From positions 310,001 through 374,000 of the forward strand of contig NZ_JADWPE010000001.1 of the NCBI RefSeq assembly GCF_017308985.1: a DNA stretch of 64,000 bases, in the 5' to 3' direction. The stretch is from Lysobacter changpingensis. Lineage in GTDB: Bacteria > Pseudomonadota > Gammaproteobacteria > Xanthomonadales > Xanthomonadaceae. This document shows positions 13,030 to 20,794 of the stretch, in pieces (within the stretch, counting starts at the first letter, position 1; each line of letters opens with the position of its first letter). The notes beneath the pieces were generated by a model, which saw nothing but the letters and a program-made list of their open reading frames with translations, ran no database searches and was not told where the DNA came from. The translations under genes were made by a program, and so were the position numbers.

Positions 13030-14196
13030 ATGGATCCGGGTTTCTGGCGACAGGCCGGCGCGATCGCGTGGCCCCTGACGATCGCGCTCGTGCTGGGCCT
13101 GCTGGTCCATCGCGCGCTGCTGGCCCTCTCCCGCCGGGCCGACGCCCACGCCGCCACGCGGACGCGGGCGCGGGTCGTGCAGGTCATCGCCACTCCGGCT
13201 GCGGTCGCTCTGCCGCTGTTCTTCCTGAGCGTGGCGATCCGCGCCACCCCGCTGCCGGAAGACTGGCTGGTGCGCATCCAACACTGGCTGGGCGTCGGCG
13301 GGCTGCTGTGCCTGACCTGGCTGGCGGTGCGCGCGATCGGCGCCGTCGAGCGGCGGATCCTGCGCCGGCATCCGGTGGAAGTCGCCGACAACCTCGATGC
13401 GCGGCGCATCCAGACCCAGACCCGCGTGCTCAGCCGGATCGCCCAGGGCGGCGCGATCCTCGCCGGCGTCTCGATCGCGCTGATGACCTTCCCCGCGATC
13501 CGCCAGTTCGGCACGACCCTGCTCGCCTCGGCGGGCATCATCGGCCTGGTCGCGGGCATCGCCGCCAAGCCGGTGTTCGGAAACCTGATCGCCGGCCTGC
13601 AGATCGCCATGACCCAGCCGATCCGCCTGGACGACGTGGTCATCGTGCAGGGCGAATGGGGCCGCATCGAGGAGATCGACAGCACCTACGTGGTCGTGCG
13701 CATCTGGGACGAGCGGCGCCTGGTGGTGCCGCTGCAATGGTTCATCGAGAACCCGTTCGAGAACTGGACGCGCACGACGGCGCAGCTGCTCGGCACCGCG
13801 TTCCTGTGGCTCGACTACCGCACGCCGATGGCCGAGGTGCGCAAGGCACTGCAGCACATCTGCGAGACCGACGAACGCTGGGACGGTCGCGTCTGCGTCG
13901 CGCAGATCACCGATTCGGACCGTTCGACCCTGCAGGTGCGATTGCTGGTGAGCGCGCGCAACTCCGGCGACCTGTTCGACCTGCGCTGCGCGGTGCGTGA
14001 ACGCATGATCGAATTCCTCAACGCCTCGCATCCGTATGCGCTGCCGCGCGTGCGCGTGGCGCGGGCGATCCGCGCGGCGGGGGATTCGGAATCGCGGCAG
14101 GCAGGGCCGCGCGAAATCGGCGAGCAGACGACCTCCCCCGGTGCGGAAGACGTCAACGCGGCCGACGTCGCGCGCGCAGCCACGCAGCCCGAGTAA
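13030..14196 (+). CDS. MscS-family mechanosensitive ion channel
   Basis: A 388-residue inner-membrane protein with four or five hydrophobic segments in the first 190 residues. These are followed by the MscS pore helix and beta domain, including AGIIGLVAGIAAKPVFGNLI and TQPIRLDDVVIVQGEWGRIEEI. The pore helix is Gly/Ala-rich, as in the family. The C-terminal 45 residues are hydrophilic and unlike other MscS proteins. It probably opens under membrane tension to release solutes in hypo-osmotic shock. It is divergent from smc and convergent with the ABC ATPase gene, with which it shares no operon. Confidence 0.88.
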   Translation: MDPGFWRQAGAIAWPLTIALVLGLLVHRALLALSRRADAHAATRTRARVVQVIATPAAVALPLFFLSVAIRATPLPEDWLVRIQHWLGVGGLLCLTWLAVRAIGAVERRILRRHPVEVADNLDARRIQTQTRVLSRIAQGGAILAGVSIALMTFPAIRQFGTTLLASAGIIGLVAGIAAKPVFGNLIAGLQIAMTQPIRLDDVVIVQGEWGRIEEIDSTYVVVRIWDERRLVVPLQWFIENPFENWTRTTAQLLGTAFLWLDYRTPMAEVRKALQHICETDERWDGRVCVAQITDSDRSTLQVRLLVSARNSGDLFDLRCAVRERMIEFLNASHPYALPRVRVARAIRAAGDSESRQAGPREIGEQTTSPGAEDVNAADVARAATQPE

Positions 14197-14199
14197 GGC

Positions 14200-15300
14200 C
14201 TACGCGCGCAGGCTGCGGCCGGTGTCCGGATCGAAGTAATGCATGTGCTCGGGGTTGTGGACCAGATGCACGGTGTCGCCGGCGTTCGGAAGGTTTCGCG
14301 GCGACAGGCGGACGACGAGTTCGCCGCCGCCGCAGGCAAGGTTCAAGAAGGCTTCGTTGCCGATGGGTTCGACGGTTTCCACACGTGCCTGCAGGTGTCC
14401 CGCGCCGGGTGCGGCGAGCGAGAGATCTTCCGGGCGCAGGCCGACGGTGAGCCGCTTGCCGGCAAAACCACGCAGGACGTCGCGCAGTCCGGCTTCCGGC
14501 TGCAGCGGAAGTTCGACGCCGTCGGCGAGGCGCAAGGCGAGATCGTCGCCGCGCTGCACGACCTCGCCCTCGAGCAGGTTCATCTTCGGGCTGCCCAGGA
14601 ACGTCGCCACGAACAGGTTCGCCGGGCGGTTGTACAGCGCCATCGGCGTGTCGATCTGCTGGATGCGGCCCTTGTCGAGCACGACGATGCGCTGGCCGAG
14701 CGTCATCGCTTCGACCTGGTCGTGCGTGACGTAGATCATCGTCGTGCCGAGCTTGCGATGCAGGCGCGCGATCTCCACGCGCGTGGATGCGCGCAGCTTG
14801 GCGTCGAGGTTCGACAGCGGTTCGTCGAGCAGGAACACCTGCGGCTGGCGCACCAGCGCGCGGCCGAGCGCGACGCGCTGGCGCTGTCCGCCGGAAAGCG
14901 CGGCGGGCTTGCGATCCAGCAGCGATTCCAGTTCGAGCATCTGCGCCGATTCGCGCACGCGGCGGTTGATCTCGTCCTTCGACGCGCCGCGCAGCTTCAG
15001 GCCGAAGCCGAGGTTCTCGGCAACCGTCATGTGCGGATAGAGCGCGTAGCTCTGGAACACCATCGCGATGTCGCGATCCTTCGGCGCCACGTCGTTCACG
15101 ACGCGATCGCCGATGCGCAATTCGCCGCTGGTGATGGTCTCGAGGCCGGCGATCATCCGCAGCAGCGTCGACTTGCCGCAGCCCGACGGCCCGACCAGGA
15201 CGAGCAGTTCGCCGTCGCCGATCGCGAAGGTCGCATCGTCCACGCCCACGTAACCGTTGGGATAGACCTTGCGCAGACGATCCAGCGTGACCTTCGCCAT
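14200..15300 (-). CDS. ABC transporter ATPase for carbohydrates (MsmK/UgpC/MalK type)
   Basis: A 366-residue nucleotide-binding subunit of a CUT1 sugar importer. Walker A GPSGCGKST is at residues 37-45, the Q-loop at about 83, the signature LSGGQ at 135-139, Walker B VFLLDE at 155-160, the H-loop in YVTHDQVEA, and a C-terminal TOBE/regulatory domain. The longer frame is ignored because MAKVTLDRLRKVYPNG is the family start. It stands alone, without permeases. The sugar permease cluster at 24-27 kb lacks an ATPase, and both are preceded by the same LacI-type operator, so I infer that this subunit serves that importer. Annotation as UgpC would be by similarity only; the substrate is not glycerol-3-phosphate on this evidence. 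Confidence 0.92.
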   Translation of the reverse strand: MAKVTLDRLRKVYPNGYVGVDDATFAIGDGELLVLVGPSGCGKSTLLRMIAGLETITSGELRIGDRVVNDVAPKDRDIAMVFQSYALYPHMTVAENLGFGLKLRGASKDEINRRVRESAQMLELESLLDRKPAALSGGQRQRVALGRALVRQPQVFLLDEPLSNLDAKLRASTRVEIARLHRKLGTTMIYVTHDQVEAMTLGQRIVVLDKGRIQQIDTPMALYNRPANLFVATFLGSPKMNLLEGEVVQRGDDLALRLADGVELPLQPEAGLRDVLRGFAGKRLTVGLRPEDLSLAAPGAGHLQARVETVEPIGNEAFLNLACGGGELVVRLSPRNLPNAGDTVHLVHNPEHMHYFDPDTGRSLRA

Positions 15301-15386
15301 TGAGTTCCTCGGGTGAGCCCCTGCGCCGTGCGGGACCGGGCCCGCATTTTTGTCCGGCCGGCGATGCAAATATCGCCGGCGTCCGC

Positions 15387-15392
15387 TATCCT
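15387..15392 (+). promoter_or_regulatory. Candidate -10 box of the beta-glucosidase gene
   Basis: TATCCT ends four bases before the LacI-type operator at 15397-15410, so a bound repressor would cover the expected transcription start. No clear -35 is seen. Confidence 0.35.
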
Positions 15393-15396
15393 GCCA

Positions 15397-15410
15397 TGTA
15401 ACCGTTTTCA
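15397..15410. promoter_or_regulatory. LacI-family operator between the ABC ATPase and beta-glucosidase genes
   Basis: TGTAACCGTTTTCA differs by one base from the site TGTAAACGTTTTCA before the lacI-type gene (32944-32957). It shares the CG-centred palindrome with the site before the TonB receptor gene (31815-31828). It sits in the 142-base divergent spacer and so could control both genes. Confidence 0.65.
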
Positions 15411-15442
15411 TGCCTATCCACCCCTCGCAGGCCACCGCACCG

Positions 15443-16828
15443 ATGAGTCAGCCGTCCGAGCAGTTCGCATTCCCCAAGGGCTTTTTGTGGGGCGCCGCCA
15501 CCGCCGCCCACCAGATCGAAGGCTCGCCGCTGGCCGATGGCGCCGGCCCGAGCATCTGGACGCGTTTCGCGCACACGCCGGGAATGATGCTCAACGGCGA
15601 CACCGGCGATGTCGCGTGCGACCACTACAACCGCTGGCGCGACGACGTGAAGCTGATGCGCGAGCTGGGGCTGCAGGCGTATCGCTTCAGCGTGTCGTGG
15701 TCGCGCATCCTGCCCGAGGGCACGGGCCGCGTGAACCGCAAGGGCCTGGATTTCTATTCGCGGCTGGTCGACGAACTGCTGAACAACGGCATCGAGCCGC
15801 TGCTCACGCTGTACCACTGGGACCTGCCGGCGGCGCTCGACGATCGCGGCGGCTGGCTCAACCGCGACATCGCCGACTGGTTCGCCGAGTACGCAGGCGT
15901 GATGTACCGCGAACTCGACGGCCGCGTGAAGAAGTGGGTGACGCTGAACGAGCCGTGGGTCGTCACCGACGGCGGCTACCTGCACGGCGCGCTGGCGCCG
16001 GGCCATCGCAGCAAGTACGAAGCGCCGATCGCCTCGCACAACCTGATGCGCGCGCATGGCGCCGCGGTGAAGGCGTATCGCGAACTGGGCAAGCACGAGA
16101 TCGGCCTGGTGGTGAACATCGAGCCGAAGTACCCGGCCACCGGATCCGCCGAGGACGCCGCCGCCGTGCGCCGCGCGCATGCATACATGAACGAGCAGTA
16201 CCTGCACCCCGCCCTGCTCGGCCACTACCCGCCGGAGCTGAAGGAGATCTTCGGCGACGCGTGGCCGGAATGGGCGCCGGAAGACTACGAGCTGATCAAG
16301 CAGAAGCTCGACTTCGTCGGCATCAACTACTACACGCGCAGCGTCACCAGGGCCGCCGAGAGCTACCCGCTCAACACCGGCGTAGTGAAGCAGCCGCTGG
16401 GCACCTACACCGAAACCGGCTGGGAGGTCTTCCCGCAGGGCCTGACCGACCTGCTGGTGTGGTTCAAGCAGACCTACGGCGACCTGCCGGTGTACATCAC
16501 CGAGAACGGCGCGGCGTTCTTCGATCCGCCGGCCGCGATGGTGGACGACGAGGGCAACCGCCGCATCAAGGATCCGCTGCGCACGGACTACCTGCGCAAG
16601 CACCTGCGCGCGATTCACGACGCGATCGACGCGGGCGTCGACGTGCGCGGCTACATGCTGTGGTCGCTGCTCGACAACCTGGAATGGTCGCTGGGTTATT
16701 CGAAGCGTTTCGGCATGGTGCACGTGAACTACGTGACGCAGGAACGCACGCCGAAGGACAGCGCGCACTGGTATTCGAAGGTGATCGCCAGCCACGGCCG
16801 CTCGCTGGCCGAGCCGCTGCCCTACTGA
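15443..16828 (+). CDS. GH1 beta-glucosidase
   Basis: A 461-residue retaining beta-glycosidase with no signal peptide, so cytoplasmic. The acid/base is Glu170 in WVTLNEP and the nucleophile is Glu354 in YITENG. The N-terminal signature FLWGAATAAHQIEG is at residues 14-27. It would hydrolyse short beta-glucosides or cello-/sophoro-oligosaccharides after import. An ATG at 15410 overlaps the operator and one at 15350 lies upstream of the promoter. The ATG at 15443, giving MSQPSEQFAFPKGFLWG, is the best start. It is divergent from the transporter ATPase gene and is followed 413 bases later by glucokinase, which fits a glucose-releasing pathway. Confidence 0.93.
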   Translation: MSQPSEQFAFPKGFLWGAATAAHQIEGSPLADGAGPSIWTRFAHTPGMMLNGDTGDVACDHYNRWRDDVKLMRELGLQAYRFSVSWSRILPEGTGRVNRKGLDFYSRLVDELLNNGIEPLLTLYHWDLPAALDDRGGWLNRDIADWFAEYAGVMYRELDGRVKKWVTLNEPWVVTDGGYLHGALAPGHRSKYEAPIASHNLMRAHGAAVKAYRELGKHEIGLVVNIEPKYPATGSAEDAAAVRRAHAYMNEQYLHPALLGHYPPELKEIFGDAWPEWAPEDYELIKQKLDFVGINYYTRSVTRAAESYPLNTGVVKQPLGTYTETGWEVFPQGLTDLLVWFKQTYGDLPVYITENGAAFFDPPAAMVDDEGNRRIKDPLRTDYLRKHLRAIHDAIDAGVDVRGYMLWSLLDNLEWSLGYSKRFGMVHVNYVTQERTPKDSAHWYSKVIASHGRSLAEPLPY

Positions 16829-17241
16829 GGCGCGGACGTTCCAGGCTGACGTTCCAGCTGGCGTTTTTCGCGGCCGGGATCCGCTGCATCCTCCCTCCCA
16901 TTGGCAGCGGGTCCCGCCGTTCTGTTTTGCTCCGCCGGCGATGACGTTCCCCTCTCCCCACGGGAGAAGGTGCCCGAAGGCTGGATGAGGGGGCACGGAG
17001 CGTGAACGCTTCAACTCGCAGCGCATCGCCGCACCGGCTGTTCGGCGTCGCGCCTTCGGTGTCCCTCACCCCATCCCCTCTCCCGGGGGAGAGGGGTTCA
17101 ACTCCCAGGAATCAACGTCACAACCGCTGATTTCGTATTCAGCCCACGCAACACCGCCCACGCGGCCCCACACCGCAGACAGCCGCGCCCCGGTCCATTA
17201 CGCTGCGGACCCATCTGCGCAACGCACGCCGTGGTGATCCC
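16829..17241. repeat. Non-coding spacer with an inverted composite repeat
   Basis: 413 bases without a gene. From about 16941 to 17102 there is a composite element. Its left arm holds CCCTCTCCCCACGGGAGA and GGTGCCCGAAGG, and its right arm holds CCTTCGG and CCCCTCTCCCGGGGGAGAGG. The arms are inverted relative to each other and enclose about 100 bases. The rest (16829-16940) shows a near-duplicated GACGTTCCAG and no obvious signal. Confidence 0.55.
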
Positions 17242-18231
17242 TTGAGCGAGACCTCCCAGCCCGACACCCACGCCCTGCTCGCCGACATCGGCGGCACCAA
17301 CGCGCGCTTCGCGCTCGCGCGTCACGATTCGGCCGAGCCGTTGCTGATGGAAAGCGTGCGCGAATTCGCCGTGGCCGATTTCCCCTCGCTCGCCGACGCC
17401 GCGCGCCATTACCTCGACACCACCGGCGCGATCGCGACCACCGGCGTGTTCGCCGTGGCCGGTCGCGTGGACGGCGACGAGGCGCGCATCACCAACCATC
17501 CCTGGGTGATTTCCGCCGCGCGCACCGGCGAATCGCTGGGCCTGCGCTCGCTGCGGCTGGTGAACGATTTCGCCGCGCAGGCGATGGGCGCTTCCCTGCT
17601 GCGACCGCAGGACGTGGTGCCGGTGGGCGGCATCGGCTGGAACGGCCACGACGCGCTCGACCGCACCTTCGCGATCATCGGCGCCGGCACGGGCCTGGGC
17701 GTGGGCGGGCTGCTGCGTCGCGGCGGTCGTTATTTCCCGCTGCAGACCGAAGGCGGCCACGTCAGCTTCGCCCCGAATTCGCCGGAGGAAATCGAGATCC
17801 TCCAGCAGATGTCCGCCGAGTTCGGCCGCGTGTCGAACGAACGGCTGGTCAGCGGCCAGGGCCTGGTGAACCTGCATCGCGCGCTGAGCAACATCGCCGG
17901 CGAGGACCCCGGCCCGCTGAAGCCGGCCGACATCACCGCGCGCGCGAAAGACGGCGACGAGCGCAGCCTGCGCACGATCGACGTGTTCTGCGCGGTGTTC
18001 GGCGCGGCGGCGGGCGATCTGGTCCTGACCCTGGGCGCATGGGACGGCGTGTTCCTCACCGGTGGGCTGGTGCCGAAGATGCTGCCGTCGATCGCCCATT
18101 CCGCCTTCCGCCAGCGCTTCGAGTACAAGGGCCGGTTCTCCCCGGTGATGGCGCGCATTCCGACGCTGGCGGTGGTGCATCCGCAGCCGGGCCTGCTCGG
18201 CGCCGCCGCGCTGGCGCAGGACGTCGCCTAG
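17242..18231 (+). CDS. glk: Glucokinase
   Basis: Phosphorylates glucose to glucose-6-phosphate with ATP in the cytoplasm. The 329-residue protein is typical of the bacterial Glk family: phosphate-loop LLADIGGTNARFALA near the N-terminus, VAGRVDGDEARITNHPW, and the GAGTGLGVGGL nucleotide motif. The start is a TTG at 17242; GTG codons just upstream are out of frame, and no strong ribosome site is visible. It is followed 49 bases later by pgl. The pair, downstream of the beta-glucosidase gene, feeds glucose into the Entner-Doudoroff or pentose-phosphate route. Confidence 0.94.
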   Translation: MSETSQPDTHALLADIGGTNARFALARHDSAEPLLMESVREFAVADFPSLADAARHYLDTTGAIATTGVFAVAGRVDGDEARITNHPWVISAARTGESLGLRSLRLVNDFAAQAMGASLLRPQDVVPVGGIGWNGHDALDRTFAIIGAGTGLGVGGLLRRGGRYFPLQTEGGHVSFAPNSPEEIEILQQMSAEFGRVSNERLVSGQGLVNLHRALSNIAGEDPGPLKPADITARAKDGDERSLRTIDVFCAVFGAAAGDLVLTLGAWDGVFLTGGLVPKMLPSIAHSAFRQRFEYKGRFSPVMARIPTLAVVHPQPGLLGAAALAQDVA

Positions 18232-18280
18232 CCCGCCGCCCCGAACAAGGTCTTCAAGCGGGCTGTGCGAGGATCGGCCC

Positions 18281-19021
18281 ATGGCCGACCGCACGCCCCT
18301 GCCGACGACCGGCGCCGCCGCGCCGTACGCGTTCCACGCGCACGCCAACGGCGAGGTCTGGACCTGGGCGGCGGCGGTGTCCATCGCCGCGGAACTGCGC
18401 CGTGAACTGATCCAGCACCCACGCGCGCGTCTGCTGTTGTCGGGCGGCGGCACGCCGGGGCCGGTGTACCGGGCGCTGTCGCAGGCGCCGCTGGACTGGG
18501 ATCGCGTGGACGTCGGCCTCGTCGACGAACGCTGGCTCCTGCCGGACGATCCCGACAGCAACGCGTGGCTGGTGCATCGCGAATTCCTGCGCGACCACGC
18601 CGCCACCGCGCGCTTCGAACCGATGACGCAACCCGGCCGCAACATCGAGGGCGCGGTGGCGACGGCGAACGCCCACGCGCGCCGTCAGGCCGCCGTCGCC
18701 GTGTTCGGCATGGGCGAGGACGGCCACACGGCGTCGCTGTTCCCCGGCATGGACGGACTCGACCGCATCCTCGCCAGCCCGCGCGACTACGTCGCCATCG
18801 ACGCGAAGGGGTGTCCGGGTGCGCGGCAATGGCCACGCCGCATCAGCCTCACCCCGAACGGGATCGCGCGCATTCCGCACCGCCTGCTGCTGATCCAGGG
18901 CGAACGCAAGCGCGCGGTGTTCGAACAGGCGCTCGCCTCGGGCGATCCGCACCGATGGCCGGTGCTGGTGCTGCTCGAAAGTCGCCACGCGACGGCGCTG
19001 GATGTGCACTGGTGCGTTTGA
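18281..19021 (+). CDS. pgl: 6-phosphogluconolactonase
   Basis: Hydrolyses 6-phosphogluconolactone to 6-phosphogluconate. The 246-residue protein matches the short SugI/NagB-fold Pgl family: LLLSGGGTPGPVYRAL at the N-terminal side, DRVDVGLVDERWL, and FGMGEDGHTASLFPG with the catalytic region. The ATG at 18281 has GAGGA about nine bases before it. It lies just after glk and is probably cotranscribed. No zwf or edd is present in the window. Confidence 0.93.
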   Translation: MADRTPLPTTGAAAPYAFHAHANGEVWTWAAAVSIAAELRRELIQHPRARLLLSGGGTPGPVYRALSQAPLDWDRVDVGLVDERWLLPDDPDSNAWLVHREFLRDHAATARFEPMTQPGRNIEGAVATANAHARRQAAVAVFGMGEDGHTASLFPGMDGLDRILASPRDYVAIDAKGCPGARQWPRRISLTPNGIARIPHRLLLIQGERKRAVFEQALASGDPHRWPVLVLLESRHATALDVHWCV

Positions 19022-19124
19022 GGCGACATCTGGGAGAGTCGCTCGACCCGCGCCTTGCAGCAGCAACTGACGGCCCGCTTCAAGAGCACGTGCACGGGGA
19101 CGAAGAAAAGACGAGCGGGCTGAA

Positions 19125-19529
19125 TCAACGCTGCGCCTCTACCGTGCTCCCGCGATCCACCACTCGTTCGTCCTCGCACGCGCGCGCCTCGCGCAGCAAC
19201 CGGTTGGCGACCAGAAGGTTCTTCAACGGCAGCACGAGGCCGGATTCGAACGGGCTGAGGATCACCGTCGTCACCAGCACCGGCACCAACCCGACGGTGC
19301 GCGCGCGGGGATCGAGTGCGCGGCACAGCCGATGCGCACGCACGGTGTACACCAGCACCGGTGGCACGGTCACGAGCGTCAGCAACACCGTCGCCTTCAA
19401 TCCGTCCTGGCGCCACTGCATCGCCGTCGCCGTGCACATGGTCGCGAACCACACCACGTGCAGCACGTAGGTGCGGACCAATCCCATGCGGGTGCGGGCG
19501 AGCTGGAGCAGAAGTGCGTCGCGATCCAT
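19125..19529 (-). CDS. Small membrane protein of unknown function
   Basis: A 134-residue protein that I do not recognise. It has two or three hydrophobic stretches (about residues 20-40, 47-63 and 78-95) and a charged C-terminus (REARACEDERVVDRG), consistent with a small inner-membrane protein. It is convergent with pgl and upstream of nothing obvious. The composition matches the neighbours. Confidence 0.6.
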   Translation of the reverse strand: MDRDALLLQLARTRMGLVRTYVLHVVWFATMCTATAMQWRQDGLKATVLLTLVTVPPVLVYTVRAHRLCRALDPRARTVGLVPVLVTTVILSPFESGLVLPLKNLLVANRLLREARACEDERVVDRGSTVEAQR

Positions 19530-19560
19530 GCGGGCGTCGTGTCCTGGGGCAACGCGCTAC

Positions 19561-19623
19561 TGTAGCCCGGGGAATCGCCCCGGGGCCTGGTCGCGCTCCC
19601 GGGTGCGCTTACCCGGGCGACAG
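19561..19623. repeat. Interspersed palindromic repeat (GTAGCCCGGG type), short form
   Basis: Begins TGTAGCCCGGGG and ends CCCGGGTGCGCTTACCCGGGCGAC, inverted relative to each other, like the larger elements at 43531-43682, 43711-43862 and 47730-47823. It lies between two minus-strand genes. Confidence 0.6.
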
Positions 19624-20580
19624 GAGCGCCTCCCCTGTTTGGGCCTCGTCCTTCTGCCGGCTCAGATCCGCATCGGCGCGCTGGAACACCGCGTTCAATC
19701 CCTCGTCGCCATGCTCGGAAACGGCGCCGCCGACCAGCACCGAGAGACCGGTGCGCGCCGGCTCTTCCTTCGCGATGGCGCGCAACGCGTCCAGGCGCGC
19801 CTCACCGTCGTCGCCCATCAGCACCGCGACGAACTCCGCGCTCGCGCTCACGCGGTTGATGCGATCGCCGGCTTCGGGAGCCAAACAGGCCTCGAAACGC
19901 GCCTCCATGGCGAGCAACGCCTTCTCCACCGCGCGCTCGCCGTCGCGTTCCACCACCGCCGCGTAACGCTGCACCTCGAGGAGGGCGATGCGGTAATTCT
20001 CCTTCGGCCCGGGTTCCGGTTCGGGCGCGCGCCGCGTGCCGAGCGCGACCTCCACCTCGTCCTGGTAGCGACGCGCGTGTGCGTCGAGCAGCCCCATGGC
20101 GATGCGGCCCAACGACTGCAGCCAGTCGCGCTGCTCCGGATCGAGCATGCGCGGCTTGCGGTCGACGACGCACAGCGTGCCGATCGCCTGCCCGTCCGAG
20201 GTGGTGATCGGCATGCTCGCGTAGAAGCGGGCGCGCACTTCCCCGATCACGATCGGGAGCGACGCGAAGCGCGGATCGCGCGCGAGGTCGGGCACTTCCA
20301 TCAACTCGCCCGGCTCCAGGATCGCGTGCGCGCAGACGGCGACGTTGCGAGGGGTTTCGTGCTCGGCCAGGCCCAGGCGCGCCTTGAACCATTGACGGTC
20401 GCGATCGATCAGCGACAGCAGCGCGATCGGCGTGCCGCACAGGTGCGCGGCGATGCGGACCAGATCGTCGTAGACCGATTCGTTCGGCGTATCGACGACG
20501 TGGTAGCGATCCAGCGCGTGCTGCCGCGCGCTTTCGCTGGCAGGGATGACGCGATGCGGTGTCTGGGCCAAGGCGCGCAT
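19609..20580 (-). CDS. GAF-domain protein with degenerate GGDEF domain
   Basis: A 323-residue soluble protein. An N-terminal GAF domain lies at about residues 20-165 (YDDLVRIAAHLCGTPIALLS, ISLID-type core LIDRDRQWFKA, IGTLCVVDRKPR). It is followed by a domain with the outline of a diguanylate cyclase. The active-site segment reads INRVSASAEFVAVLMGDD where an active enzyme has R-x-GG(D/E)EF, and the C-terminal hairpin VGGAVSEHGDEG ... ADADLSRQKDEA matches the usual GVA ... AD-AL-AK. The catalytic motif is lost, so cyclase activity is unlikely; it may sense a ligand or bind c-di-GMP partners. I take the ATG at 20580; a GTG at 20613 would add 11 residues. Confidence 0.8.
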   Translation of the reverse strand: MRALAQTPHRVIPASESARQHALDRYHVVDTPNESVYDDLVRIAAHLCGTPIALLSLIDRDRQWFKARLGLAEHETPRNVAVCAHAILEPGELMEVPDLARDPRFASLPIVIGEVRARFYASMPITTSDGQAIGTLCVVDRKPRMLDPEQRDWLQSLGRIAMGLLDAHARRYQDEVEVALGTRRAPEPEPGPKENYRIALLEVQRYAAVVERDGERAVEKALLAMEARFEACLAPEAGDRINRVSASAEFVAVLMGDDGEARLDALRAIAKEEPARTGLSVLVGGAVSEHGDEGLNAVFQRADADLSRQKDEAQTGEALLSPG

Positions 20581-20640
20581 TCTTGCTGCGGAGGTTTCAA
20601 CGTTGCCGCACACGCGGTCCAGAGCACGTCAACGGCGCCC

Positions 20641-20789
20641 TTGTACCGGGGTGAACGGAGCGCAACCGGGTCGCCTGGGGAGCTCAAAGCCACGCCACGC
20701 TTCAACAATGCAACGCGCTGCGGCGCGCTTGGCGCAACCGGGACTGAATTGCCCGGCGGCGCGGTGCGCTCCGCTTACGCGCGCTACAA
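20641..20789. repeat. Interspersed palindromic repeat, long form
   Basis: Left arm TTGTACCGGGGTGAACGGAG and right arm TGCGCTCCGCTTACGCGCGC (ending CTACAA at 20789) are imperfect inverted copies. About 100 bases of low-complexity sequence lie between them. Same class as the element at 43531-43682. It fills the gap between the GAF gene and the large glycosidase gene. Confidence 0.5.
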
Positions 20790-20794
20790 AGGCC

